From: an uncultured Spirochaetaceae bacterium
GTDB taxonomy: Bacteria > Spirochaetota > Spirochaetia > Treponematales > Treponemataceae
Assembly (NCBI GenBank): GCA_902802305.1
Contig: CADCLG010000022.1
Span: forward strand, 1 to 44,840
Direction: 5' to 3'
Length of the DNA stretch: 44,840 bases
The notes beneath the pieces were generated by a model. That model did not search any database. It worked only from the letters and a program-made list of their open reading frames with translations, and was not told the origin of the DNA. This document shows positions 1-8,619 of the stretch, piece after piece. Position 1 is the first letter of the stretch. Each line of letters opens with the position of its first letter. Both the position numbers and the translations under genes were made by a program.

Positions 1-165
1 AATGTAATTTCTAAAGAAGATTTTGAAGACAGAGTTCATAAAGTATTTGAATTATTAGGAAATACTTTATCTAAATCATTTGGACCATATGGTGCTCCTA
101 CTATTATTTATAATCATCCATATTCACATGTTACAAAGGATGGATATGAATTATGCAGAAAATAA
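1..165 (+). pseudogene. truncated chaperonin-like reading frame at contig edge
   Basis: The frame is open from base 1 to a TAA at 163-165 and overlaps the start of the next gene by 13 nt. The visible 54 residues resemble the N-terminal equatorial segment of GroEL-type chaperonins: an arginine-led helix, then a LGNTLSKSFGPYG stretch comparable to the family's TLGPKG, then a VTKDGY stretch comparable to TKDGV. The frame stops right after this, so hundreds of residues of a chaperonin fold are missing. Codons are almost all A/T-ending, more extreme than in the genes that follow, which suggests phage or other foreign origin, or an assembly join around 130-150. It is not a complete gene. The family resemblance is my reading of short motifs. 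Confidence 0.4.
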
Positions 166-803
166 AAGGTGCCATATTTGATTTGGATGGGGTTCTTGTA
201 GATACGGCAAAATACCATTATCTTGCCTGGAAAGAACTTGCAGAAAAACTTGGTTTTGATTTTACAGAAAAAGATAATGAAAAATTAAAGGGTGTCAGCA
301 GGGAAAAATCTCTGGAAATCCTTCTTGAAATCGGACAGGTTAAGGCGGACGAAAATCAAAAAAAAATCTGGGCAGAAGAAAAAAACAAGACTTATGTCGA
401 ATACTTAAAAAAGCTTGATCAATCTGCCCTGCTTGAAGGAACGCTAGATTATCTTAAAGCCCTTCATTCAAAAGGAATAAAAATCTCTCTTGGTTCAGCC
501 AGTAAAAATGCTCCCCTTATTTTATCCCAATTGAAAATAGAAAAATATTTTGATGCAATTGTGGACGGAAACTGTATTACAAAGGCCAAACCGAATCCAG
601 AAGTTTTCCTTCAGGGAGCAAAGGCCTTAAATCTTTCTGCAGCTGATTGCGCAGTTTTTGAAGATTCTCTTGCAGGAATTCAGGCTGCCCATGCTGGAGA
701 AATGCTGTCTGTAGCTGTCGGGACAAAAGCAAATCTTCCCGGGGCCAATTATTACATAAAAAATCTTGGTGAAGCAAAAAATCTCGGCCTCTTTATTGAA
801 TGA
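153..803 (+). CDS. pgmB: beta-phosphoglucomutase-like HAD hydrolase
   Basis: A cytoplasmic HAD-superfamily subfamily IA enzyme of 216 residues, the usual size for beta-phosphoglucomutase, which interconverts beta-glucose 1-phosphate and glucose 6-phosphate after maltose or trehalose phosphorolysis. The N-terminal motif FDLDGVLVDT (residues 9-18) carries the nucleophile and acid/base aspartates. The GSASKN stretch is motif II, AKPNPEVF has the motif III lysine and FEDSLAGIQAA is motif IV. The ATG at 153 follows AAAGGATGG, a reasonable ribosome binding site. The following gene has its own promoter inside the 3' end of this one. The exact substrate is inference: related HAD enzymes act on other sugar phosphates. 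A second HAD protein of the same subfamily lies near the window's other end (42812). Confidence 0.82.
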   Translation: MQKIKGAIFDLDGVLVDTAKYHYLAWKELAEKLGFDFTEKDNEKLKGVSREKSLEILLEIGQVKADENQKKIWAEEKNKTYVEYLKKLDQSALLEGTLDYLKALHSKGIKISLGSASKNAPLILSQLKIEKYFDAIVDGNCITKAKPNPEVFLQGAKALNLSAADCAVFEDSLAGIQAAHAGEMLSVAVGTKANLPGANYYIKNLGEAKNLGLFIE

Positions 804-824
804 ATCTGTAAAATCTGATATGAT
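796..824 (+). promoter_or_regulatory. sigma70-type promoter of the L25 gene
   Basis: TTGAAT at 796-801 and TATGAT at 819-824 are separated by exactly 17 nt. The -35 overlaps the last codons of the upstream HAD gene. Transcription would begin near 831, leaving a short leader with AAGGAG before the L25 start codon. Sequence match only. Confidence 0.5.
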
Positions 825-861
825 AATAAAATATTTTTAGAGATATAAGGAGCTTTAAGAA

Positions 862-1413
862 ATGAGTAAGCAGACAATCAATGCAAAAACTAGAACTACA
901 ACTGGTAAAACAGCTGCTAAAAGACTTCGCAAAGCAGGTAGTATCCCAGCTGTTGTTTACAATGACAAGGGAGAAGCTACTTCAATCGAAGTAAATGAAG
1001 TTGAGTTTAACAAGGTTTGGAGAACAATCACTCCTACAACTTCTATCAATCTTGTTATTGACGGAAAAGAAAACTTAGCTTTAATCAAAGACACAGAATA
1101 CAACATCAGAACTGACAAAGTTCTTCATGCTGACTTCTTTGTTCCAGCTGCAGATGAGAAGCTTGTTACAAAAATCAAGATTCACTATACAGGAACTCCA
1201 GCTGGTGTTTTGAAGGGTGGTTTTAAGAAAGAAAGAAACAATCAGATTAAAATCAAGGCTTGTATTGCTGACCTTCCAGAAACAATTGTTGCAGATATTT
1301 CAAAAATCAATGTCAGTGAGGCTCTTCGTGTAAAGGATTTACAGCTTAGCGATAAGGTTGAGATTCTTTCTGATGAGAATTTACCTTTGGTAACTGTTTC
1401 ACCTGCACGCTAA
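862..1413 (+). CDS. rplY: 50S ribosomal protein L25 (CTC/TL5 family)
   Basis: A 183-residue long-form L25 that binds 5S rRNA. The N-terminal L25 domain (about residues 1-92) includes the characteristic basic segment RTTTGKTAAKRLRKAGSIPA. A C-terminal TL5-type beta domain (about 95-183) follows, as in general stress protein CTC. The start at 862 is preceded by AAGGAG. A good terminator lies 60 nt after the stop, and a promoter sits just upstream, so the gene is probably transcribed on its own. Length and motif match make the assignment secure. Confidence 0.95.
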   Translation: MSKQTINAKTRTTTGKTAAKRLRKAGSIPAVVYNDKGEATSIEVNEVEFNKVWRTITPTTSINLVIDGKENLALIKDTEYNIRTDKVLHADFFVPAADEKLVTKIKIHYTGTPAGVLKGGFKKERNNQIKIKACIADLPETIVADISKINVSEALRVKDLQLSDKVEILSDENLPLVTVSPAR

Positions 1414-1471
1414 TTCTGCTAATGCTTTTTAATTTGTTCAGCGTAAACAGATTTAATCTTTAGCAATTTTG

Positions 1472-1504
1472 AGACGTCACTGAATTGTGGCGTCTTAATT
1501 TTTT
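1472..1504 (+). terminator. rho-independent terminator after L25
   Basis: The stem AGACGTCAC / GTGGCGTCT has one G-T wobble and a 6-nt loop (TGAATT, 1481-1486), and is followed by TTAATTTTTT. It separates the L25 gene from the tilS operon. Confidence 0.8.
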
Positions 1505-1536
1505 AACGGGAAGAAAGTTGGTAAAGGGCGGAAAAT

Positions 1537-3003
1537 ATGAATGACCTTTTGAATAAAAATATGAACGCGGAATCTAAGGCAGATTCAGACGCAGAAAAAA
1601 GAGTTGTGGCACAGTTTGAAAAAAAAGTTATGGAAGGGCTCAAAAAATGCGGAATTAATCTGAATGCCCCTTCTGAAAAAACTCCCGCGCTCGCCGCCGC
1701 CGTCTCAGGAGGAGCCGATTCCACCGCGCTCTTAGTCGCACTTTCTTCAATTCTTTCCTCGCGACATATCCCTCTGTATGTAATTTCTGTAAATCATTTT
1801 ATCCGAGCGGATGAAGAAACTTGCGGCGATGTGGAATTTGTAAAAAATACCTGCGAATCCTTGCGGGCCCTTGGAGGCGACATTCGTTTTTTTGAGTATG
1901 CGCTGGCTAAGGGCGAGGTAGAGACTTATTGCAGGGTGAATAAAACTGGGGTGGAAGATGCTGCCCGTGCCTTGCGTTATCAGGCTTTCGAAGACTTCCT
2001 TCAAAAAAATAATCTCGATGCTCTCTGTCTGGCCCACAATCAAAACGACCAGCTGGAAACAAGCCTTATGCGAATCTTTAAAGGCGATTCTCTGGAGGAT
2101 CTTAGTTTTATCCCCCGCGTCCGCCACAAATTTCTCCGCCCCCTGCTGGACCTTTCGCGCGAAGAAATTGAAAACTATCTGAAGGCAAAAAATCAAAGCT
2201 GGCGAACTGATTCTACAAATTCGGACATAAATTATCTTCGTAACAAAATCCGCCATAAACTTATTCCCCTTTTGAATCAAGATTTTACGGGCTGGCAAAA
2301 AGGAATTTTGAATGGAATAGAAAAAACTCAAAAACAACGGGAATATATAAAGGAGCTTACCGATAGAATTCCTCTTTGCTATAATGAAGAGGAAAAATCA
2401 GTTTCTATAGATCGAGCCGCCTTTGTAAACGCAGCTGCTGGTCCCAACGATTTTCTGCAAATCGAATTACTTTACAAGGCTTTTTCTCTGCTCAATAAAA
2501 ACCGTATTCCCTATTCCTTTATGCTTGACCTTGTAAAAGCGGTGGAATCTAGCGAAGAAGCTCAAAATAATAAAATAATTACAAAAAATTATGAAGATTT
2601 GGAAATAATCTTAAAAAAAGAGCAGCTTTTAATAAAAAAAAGCAAAAATAACAATACGGACTTGATTTTTTTTGATATAATAGAAGAAATAGGAACTTAT
2701 GAATTTCCCTTTGGAATTTTAGAAGTTCAGAAAGGGAATGGAAATCTATATTCCTTTATTATAAACGGCTGCAAAGTTGAAAAAGCTTTTTCACTGCCTC
2801 TTTGTGTGCGAAACCTTCAGACTGGTGATAAAATTTTAACGGCGCAGAAGGATTATAAAAAGGTTATAGATATTTTTAAGGACTGGCAGATTCCTGAAGA
2901 AATGCGCAGAAAAATTCCGCTTGTTCAAAGTATTATTGAAAATCAGGAGCTTTTGTGTATCCTTGGGAAAAGTTTAGGTTTTAAAGACTGGATAGTAAAT
3001 TAA
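1537..3003 (+). CDS. tilS: tRNA(Ile)-lysidine synthase TilS
   Basis: Cytoplasmic enzyme that attaches lysine to C34 of the CAU-anticodon isoleucine tRNA using ATP, which changes its decoding to AUA. The N-type ATP pyrophosphatase P-loop SGGADS lies at residues 57-62. The family segments GVEDAARALRYQAF and LAHNQNDQLET follow, then RTDSTNSDINYLRNKIRH, the conserved TilS signature. The C-terminal region (about 380-488) matches the substrate-binding domain in position. The length of 488 residues is ordinary. It begins 33 nt after the L25 terminator and its stop directly abuts the start codon of the next gene, so tilS probably leads an operon that runs to lepA. Confidence 0.93.
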   Translation: MNDLLNKNMNAESKADSDAEKRVVAQFEKKVMEGLKKCGINLNAPSEKTPALAAAVSGGADSTALLVALSSILSSRHIPLYVISVNHFIRADEETCGDVEFVKNTCESLRALGGDIRFFEYALAKGEVETYCRVNKTGVEDAARALRYQAFEDFLQKNNLDALCLAHNQNDQLETSLMRIFKGDSLEDLSFIPRVRHKFLRPLLDLSREEIENYLKAKNQSWRTDSTNSDINYLRNKIRHKLIPLLNQDFTGWQKGILNGIEKTQKQREYIKELTDRIPLCYNEEEKSVSIDRAAFVNAAAGPNDFLQIELLYKAFSLLNKNRIPYSFMLDLVKAVESSEEAQNNKIITKNYEDLEIILKKEQLLIKKSKNNNTDLIFFDIIEEIGTYEFPFGILEVQKGNGNLYSFIINGCKVEKAFSLPLCVRNLQTGDKILTAQKDYKKVIDIFKDWQIPEEMRRKIPLVQSIIENQELLCILGKSLGFKDWIVN

Positions 3004-5124
3004 ATGAAAAAAATGGAAGAAGTAAAAAAAAGATTATCGCTTTCAGTTTATTTTATGCTTTTTGTGGTTTTGACTTTTTTTTCAAGTGCAAAACTTTCTG
3101 CTCAATCAAAAGAAGTTGCAGCAGCCAACCAGAGGACTGCCGAACGCTGTCTTAAGCTTGCCGAAAATTGTCTTGCCGGAAATGACTGGAAAAATGCCCT
3201 GAGCAATGCAGAACTTGGTCTCTCTTATGACGAAAGCATTTCCGATTTGATTTATATAAAAGCCTTGTCCCAGAGCAATTTAAATTATCCCCGTGCCCAG
3301 ATTCTTGAAACTATCCGTGGAGCTTTTGAAAAAGATAAATGGCTTAATTACAATAAAAACGGTGCCCGCATTTTGTATGCAGATCTTTTATCAGAAGTTG
3401 GTGAATATGAACAATCCATGTCGATTCTGAATGAAAAACCTTTGATTTATAATGCAGATTCTGAGTTTATCCGCATAAAAAATTATTACCGCATGGGAAC
3501 TTATGAATCAATCAGCCTTGCCCGCACCCGTTTGAGTAATGCCCGAAAGATTTTTCCTCAGGATGGTCGTTTTGCTCAGATTTTCTTTATGTTTGAAATG
3601 CTTTATATGAATCATTCTCTGCTTACAGAAGGCACTTATGAGATTCCTGAATTGGTAAAAACTCTTGCCTCTGCTTATATCGTAAAGCTTCCTGATTATG
3701 ATGCCAGTGATATAGGAAAGTCAGACACCCAGATTATTGCCCTTATGTTTGCTCAGGGGGAAGAGCAGCAGCGACTTTTAAAGGCAGTTGGTCAGATAAA
3801 TAATAATAGTCCTCTCTATGCTCTTGCTGCCTTGCGTGCCGGAATAATTTCTGAGGAAAACGCCTATAATCTCTTTTTTGAATCAAGCAATAATATTTAT
3901 TCCCTTAATATTCTTGAAAGCTTTGCCCTGCTTATAAATAATCCAGGACTCCGCGATAATTTCCGCCAAAGACTTAATTCTTTTTCTGGCATTTTATATA
4001 TTGATGAGGATTTAGATTTACGCAATGAATTAGTAATTGAATATGACCGGGGAAGGGCCAGAAACGTAAAATATGATGAAAATAACGACCAGATTCTGGA
4101 AATGAATGTAATTTGTGATTTTGGCACCCCTGTTTCCATAGATTATGAAAAAGAAGATATTTTCCTTGAATATGATATTTTTCCTTCTGTTCATCAGATT
4201 AATCTAAATAAAAAGCAGTCCTATTTTTATTTTTTGAATGATGATTTTAATTACAATCCTTTTGAAATGAAAAAAAATGAGCTCTTTTCATATTTTGGTG
4301 CTGATTTTTATATTCCTTATCCAATTGCAGAAAGTAAACTTCCTGATGAAGCTGCTCTCGCACAGAAGGCTTCATCAATTGAATTGCCTACCCAAGAACG
4401 CTATGATTCAAAGGTAATCTATACCATGTTTGAAGGTCGTCCGGTTTTTGCAAACTTCAGAGTAACCGAAAGAAAATACGCTTATTCAACAATAGAGACA
4501 GGACTTCCTTTTGTCCGCTATGTCGATTATGATGGCGATAATGTTTTTGAAACCGCAGAAACCTTTAATTTTACTCAGAATGATGATTATCCGGACCAGT
4601 ATTATGATTCACTGATTAAAAAGATTTTCGGTGACAATGCCTTCAGCAAATCAATTTATCTGCAGAAAATTGAAATTGACAGAAATAGCGACACAATCGT
4701 TGAATATAAAGAAGAGTTCCTTCCTAAAAATGGAAAAATCTCTTATTGGGATGATGACGGAAACGGAATCTGCGATTATCAGTATATCCGTTACCCTGAT
4801 GATGATTCGAATGTTTTAAAGGAAGAAACAATTTTTTATACTTCAAATGGACTTGAATCTGTTTTAATCGCTTTTGAAAATGAAGTGCCGGTTTTAATCA
4901 GATACAACGAAAATGAATATAAGGTAATAAAAGGATACAGAAACAATTATTATTGGATTTCAGAAATCGGTACAAAGGAGCAGGAAGAAAAAATTATTGC
5001 TCAGGCCGATACAAATCTTGTAAACGGCGAAGTAAATATTGTGCAGATTTCTGAGGATGAAAGATTTACAATCATCCGGGTTGACAGTAATTTTTATTTG
5101 AAAAAAATAGAATACAATGAATAA
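3004..5124 (+). CDS. exported TPR-containing protein, function unknown
   Basis: A 706-residue protein with an N-terminal signal peptide: basic start, hydrophobic core YFMLFVVLTFFSSA and a likely cleavage after LSAQ, giving a periplasmic or outer-membrane-facing protein. Residues about 40-130 contain helical tetratricopeptide-like units (AERCLKLAENCLAGNDWKNA, followed by LSNAELGLSYDES). The C-terminal half is rich in Asp/Asn/Tyr with repeated YDGDN-, DDDGNG- and EYD-type units that look like beta-strands with acidic loops, possibly calcium-binding or toxin-complex/RHS-like YD strands. The start codon touches the tilS stop (TAAATG) without its own clear ribosome site, which suggests translational coupling. 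I do not recognise a named family; a treponeme-restricted protein is likely. Confidence 0.75.
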   Translation: MKKMEEVKKRLSLSVYFMLFVVLTFFSSAKLSAQSKEVAAANQRTAERCLKLAENCLAGNDWKNALSNAELGLSYDESISDLIYIKALSQSNLNYPRAQILETIRGAFEKDKWLNYNKNGARILYADLLSEVGEYEQSMSILNEKPLIYNADSEFIRIKNYYRMGTYESISLARTRLSNARKIFPQDGRFAQIFFMFEMLYMNHSLLTEGTYEIPELVKTLASAYIVKLPDYDASDIGKSDTQIIALMFAQGEEQQRLLKAVGQINNNSPLYALAALRAGIISEENAYNLFFESSNNIYSLNILESFALLINNPGLRDNFRQRLNSFSGILYIDEDLDLRNELVIEYDRGRARNVKYDENNDQILEMNVICDFGTPVSIDYEKEDIFLEYDIFPSVHQINLNKKQSYFYFLNDDFNYNPFEMKKNELFSYFGADFYIPYPIAESKLPDEAALAQKASSIELPTQERYDSKVIYTMFEGRPVFANFRVTERKYAYSTIETGLPFVRYVDYDGDNVFETAETFNFTQNDDYPDQYYDSLIKKIFGDNAFSKSIYLQKIEIDRNSDTIVEYKEEFLPKNGKISYWDDDGNGICDYQYIRYPDDDSNVLKEETIFYTSNGLESVLIAFENEVPVLIRYNENEYKVIKGYRNNYYWISEIGTKEQEEKIIAQADTNLVNGEVNIVQISEDERFTIIRVDSNFYLKKIEYNE

Positions 5125-5164
5125 TTTTCTGCATCTGATATAAAAAAAATTGAACGGAAATACG

Positions 5165-6790
5165 ATGACGCAAAAATATAATTTTTTATTTATAGTAAGC
5201 TTGATTCTTGCTCTTGCAGTTTTTTCTTCATGCAAATCAATAAAAGAGCCCGAACACGTAGAAACATATCTTGATTATACTAATGATAATGTGGTTCAAA
5301 ACGAAATACATACCATAAGAACTCTTTTAGAAACTGATTGCGTAAAGGCTTTATGGCGGGCTTGTATTTTAAAAAATCAGGAAATTATTGATGAATGTAA
5401 GGCTCAGACAATTCTTCAACTGGATTATGCAATAGAAAATAAAGATTATTATGAAGCCGCTCGTCTTACAGATTCACTTAAAGCTGCTGGAATAGAACTT
5501 GATTCTAAATATACACAAGTAGATTATAATTCTCTGATAAAAGAAGAAATCCCGGGGAGCGTCGTTTGTAAGGAAAAGCTTCCTCAGACAATTATGGATT
5601 GTATAAACGCAACAGTAACAGTTTGGGTTGATAAAGGCCTGAAGGTAGAAAATGGTGCCGGTTATGCAGATATTGTAATTGGTTCAGGCTTTTTTATTGA
5701 TAAACGGGGCTATATCATTACAAATCATCATGTTATTGATTCCATGGTAGACCCAAAATACGAAGGTTATTCCCGGGTTTTTGTAAAGCTTCCTTCTGAT
5801 ATGGAAACAAAAATACCTGCAAAGGTTATAGGCTATGATTCTGTTATTGATCTTGCCCTGCTTAAAGTAGAAATTGAACCGGATTTTGTATTTGAGCTTG
5901 GTTCAAGTTCGGATTTGGGGGTAGGAGATAAGGTTTCTGCAATTGGTACTCCAATAGGACTTGAAGGAACTTTAACTTCTGGAATTATTTCTGCAATTGA
6001 CAGAAAGCTTACAACAATGGGCAGCGTTCTTCAACTGGATGCTGCCGTTAATTCAGGAAACTCTGGCGGCCCATTGATTGATGAAAATAAAAAGGTTCAG
6101 GCAATTGTTTTTGCCGGTATGCTGCAGTTTCAGGGCTTGAACTTTGCAATTCCTGTTGAATATTTAAAACAGGAGCTTCCGCTTTTGTATAAGGGCGGTC
6201 AGCTTTCTCATGTCTGGATTTCTTCGTATGGTCACACAAAAAAAATTAAGGCTGTTAAGTCTGGGGTAGAAGTTCAGTATGTAATGCCTGGTGGTTCTGC
6301 TTTCTTTTCAGGCTTAAAGGAAAACTGCTTGATTACCAGCGTTGATAATCAAAAAATTGAATCTTTAGATCAGCTGCAGTTTTATCTCATGTCAAAAAGT
6401 GACCGCACTTTAATTTCGGTTAATTACACAGATGAAGAAGGAAGAGAATGTACAAGTCCTGTTTATCTTGAAGCCCGCCCTGAAAATCCCCTTATAAAAA
6501 TCTACGAAAGTGATTTACTGGGAAATGCCTTTCTTCCAATTTTCGGAATGTCCATGATTCGTTCATCTACAACAAACAGAAGGGCTTATAGTGTAAAAAC
6601 TGTCTTAAACGGAACTTCTGCCGATGAAATGGGTTTTTCGGAAAATGACCCTGTTACAGTTCAGGATATTAAGTTTGATACAGAAAATGATTATTTTCTT
6701 GCCCAGCTTTACGTGCAGAGGCGTAAAAAGGGCTTTATAGATGTTTCGCTAACTATGGGTTCATATTTGGACAGCCCCTATTACTTTTAA
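5165..6790 (+). CDS. HtrA/DegP-like serine protease, lipoprotein, with PDZ domain
   Basis: Trypsin-fold S1C protease predicted to be anchored at the cell envelope. I choose the ATG at 5165, which has GGA 9 nt upstream, over an in-frame TTG at 5150. The signal peptide ends in a loose spirochete lipobox VFSSC with the lipidated Cys at residue 23. A helical segment (30-130) precedes the protease domain. Catalytic residues can be seen: His189 in TNHHVID, Asp229 in DSVIDLALLK and Ser300 in NSGNSGGPLI. One PDZ-like domain follows (about 355-425, PGGSAFFSGLKENCLI), then a C-terminal region without clear assignment. It lies between the TPR protein and lepA in an apparent operon. A role in envelope protein quality control is inference. 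Confidence 0.85.
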   Translation: MTQKYNFLFIVSLILALAVFSSCKSIKEPEHVETYLDYTNDNVVQNEIHTIRTLLETDCVKALWRACILKNQEIIDECKAQTILQLDYAIENKDYYEAARLTDSLKAAGIELDSKYTQVDYNSLIKEEIPGSVVCKEKLPQTIMDCINATVTVWVDKGLKVENGAGYADIVIGSGFFIDKRGYIITNHHVIDSMVDPKYEGYSRVFVKLPSDMETKIPAKVIGYDSVIDLALLKVEIEPDFVFELGSSSDLGVGDKVSAIGTPIGLEGTLTSGIISAIDRKLTTMGSVLQLDAAVNSGNSGGPLIDENKKVQAIVFAGMLQFQGLNFAIPVEYLKQELPLLYKGGQLSHVWISSYGHTKKIKAVKSGVEVQYVMPGGSAFFSGLKENCLITSVDNQKIESLDQLQFYLMSKSDRTLISVNYTDEEGRECTSPVYLEARPENPLIKIYESDLLGNAFLPIFGMSMIRSSTTNRRAYSVKTVLNGTSADEMGFSENDPVTVQDIKFDTENDYFLAQLYVQRRKKGFIDVSLTMGSYLDSPYYF

Positions 6791-6815
6791 TATTTGATAT
6801 AATTTGGAGTTTTTT

Positions 6816-8618
6816 ATGACAGAAATGAAGTACAAGCGCAATTTTTGTATTGTTGCTCATATTGACCACGGTAAATCAACTCTTTCAGATAGGCTTATTC
6901 AAAAGGCACAGATTATTGATGACCGTAAGATGGTAAATCAGATTCTGGACAATATGGATATAGAACGTGAGCGCGGAATTACAATTAAAAGTCAGGCTGT
7001 TACAATTCCTTATCATGCTAAGGATGGACATGATTATGAGCTTAATTTCGTAGATACTCCGGGACATGTAGACTTTTCTTATGAAGTTTCCAGAGCAATC
7101 GCCTCTTGCGAAGGCGCGCTTTTGCTGGTAGATGCAACTCAAGGTGTTGAAAGTCAAACGGTAAGTAATATGTATATGGCTTTGGAACACGATTTAACAA
7201 TGGTTCCTGTCATCAATAAAATAGATTTGGCTTCAGCTGATATAGAATCGTGTAAGCATCAGATTGATAATGAGCTGGGACTTGATTCTTCAGATGCAAT
7301 GTGTGTTTCTGCAAAAACTGGTGAAGGAATTGACGAGCTTATGGAAGCAATTGTTACTAAGTTTCCGCCACCAAAGGGAGATCCTAACGGCAAGCTTGCA
7401 GCCCTTATTTTTGACTGTCATTACGATGTATACCGAGGAGTTGTTGTTCATGTTCGTGTTATGGACGGTCAGCTTAGAACTGGTGATTTAATTAAAATGA
7501 TGAGCACCAACACTCAGTACAAGGTTGAGCAGTGCGGTATTTTTAAGATTAATTATGAAGAAACCGGCGTGCTTGAAGCAGGTGATGTAGGCTATATTAT
7601 TTCAGGCTTAAAAACTGTTAGCGATGTAAAAGTTGGTGATACGATTACTTCTGTTGAAAACGGTCTTGAAGAGCCTTTGCCTGGATTTAAAGAGGTAAAG
7701 CCTGTTGTTTATTCTTCAATCTATCCAATGGATTCTAATGATTACGAAGAATTAAAAGACAGTATGGAAAAGCTAAAGCTGAATGATGCAAGTTTAATTT
7801 ACGAAAAAGATAATTCTCTTGCTTTAGGAAACGGTTTCCGCTGCGGCTTCCTTGGGCTTCTTCATCTGGAAATTATCCAGGAACGTCTTGAACGCGACTT
7901 TGATCAGGCAGTAATTTTTACAGCTCCATCTGTACGCTATCTTCTACACCTTTCTAATGGCGAAGATATGTATATTGATAATCCATCTGAATATCCTCAG
8001 GGAAGAATCCGTGATGCCGAAGAACCATATATAAAAGCGTCAATCATAACTCCTTCTGAATATCTTGGTTCAATTATGGCTTTGTGTACAGAAAAACGTG
8101 GTATGCAGACAAATATGGCTTATCTGGATACAAAACGTGTTGAATTGAATTATGAAATGCCTTTGTCCGAAGTTCTCTTTGACTTTTATGACCGTTTGAA
8201 GAGCTATAGCCGGGGTTATGCTTCTTTTGATTATGAAGTAATTGGCTATCGTCCAACAGAACTTGTTAAAGTTGATATTCTTTTGAATGGAAAAATGGTG
8301 GATGCCCTGTCTTTACTTACCTTCAAAAATAATGCTGTTGCCCGAGCCCGCAAGGTTTGCGAACGCTTAAAGGATGAGATTTCCCGCCAGCAATTTAAGA
8401 TTGCTATTCAGGGAGCAATTGGAAGTCAGATTATCGCGCGTGAGACAGTAAATCCTGTAAGAAAAGATGTTCTTGCAAAATGTTATGGCGGTGATATTAC
8501 CCGTAAGCGTAAGCTTCTTGAAAAACAGAAGGAAGGTAAAAAGCGCATGAAGATGATTGGTGATGTTGAACTTCCTCAGAGCGCCTTCCTTGCTGTGCTT
8601 AAAGAGAAAGAAGAGTAG
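6816..8618 (+). CDS. lepA: elongation factor 4 (LepA)
   Basis: Ribosome-associated translational GTPase, 600 residues, the standard LepA length. The start is the ATG at 6816, preceded by TTGGAG 6 nt upstream; the in-frame TTG at 6804 is part of that ribosome site. G1 AHIDHGKST is at residues 14-22. GITIKSQAV (switch I), DTPGHVDFSYEV (G3), NKIDLASAD (G4) and SAKTGEG (G5) follow. The LepA-specific C-terminal domain is present, ending in the basic KAKCYGGD-like region with TRKRKLLEKQKEGKKRMK. Last gene of the tilS operon; it ends 2 nt from the convergent DUF115 gene with no visible terminator between them. Confidence 0.97.
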   Translation: MTEMKYKRNFCIVAHIDHGKSTLSDRLIQKAQIIDDRKMVNQILDNMDIERERGITIKSQAVTIPYHAKDGHDYELNFVDTPGHVDFSYEVSRAIASCEGALLLVDATQGVESQTVSNMYMALEHDLTMVPVINKIDLASADIESCKHQIDNELGLDSSDAMCVSAKTGEGIDELMEAIVTKFPPPKGDPNGKLAALIFDCHYDVYRGVVVHVRVMDGQLRTGDLIKMMSTNTQYKVEQCGIFKINYEETGVLEAGDVGYIISGLKTVSDVKVGDTITSVENGLEEPLPGFKEVKPVVYSSIYPMDSNDYEELKDSMEKLKLNDASLIYEKDNSLALGNGFRCGFLGLLHLEIIQERLERDFDQAVIFTAPSVRYLLHLSNGEDMYIDNPSEYPQGRIRDAEEPYIKASIITPSEYLGSIMALCTEKRGMQTNMAYLDTKRVELNYEMPLSEVLFDFYDRLKSYSRGYASFDYEVIGYRPTELVKVDILLNGKMVDALSLLTFKNNAVARARKVCERLKDEISRQQFKIAIQGAIGSQIIARETVNPVRKDVLAKCYGGDITRKRKLLEKQKEGKKRMKMIGDVELPQSAFLAVLKEKEE

Positions 8619-8619
8619 C

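Noticed and set aside
6798..6803. TATAAT just upstream of lepA as a promoter
   Set aside because: Transcription would start inside or after the ribosome site, and no -35 is present. The AT-rich box looks accidental.
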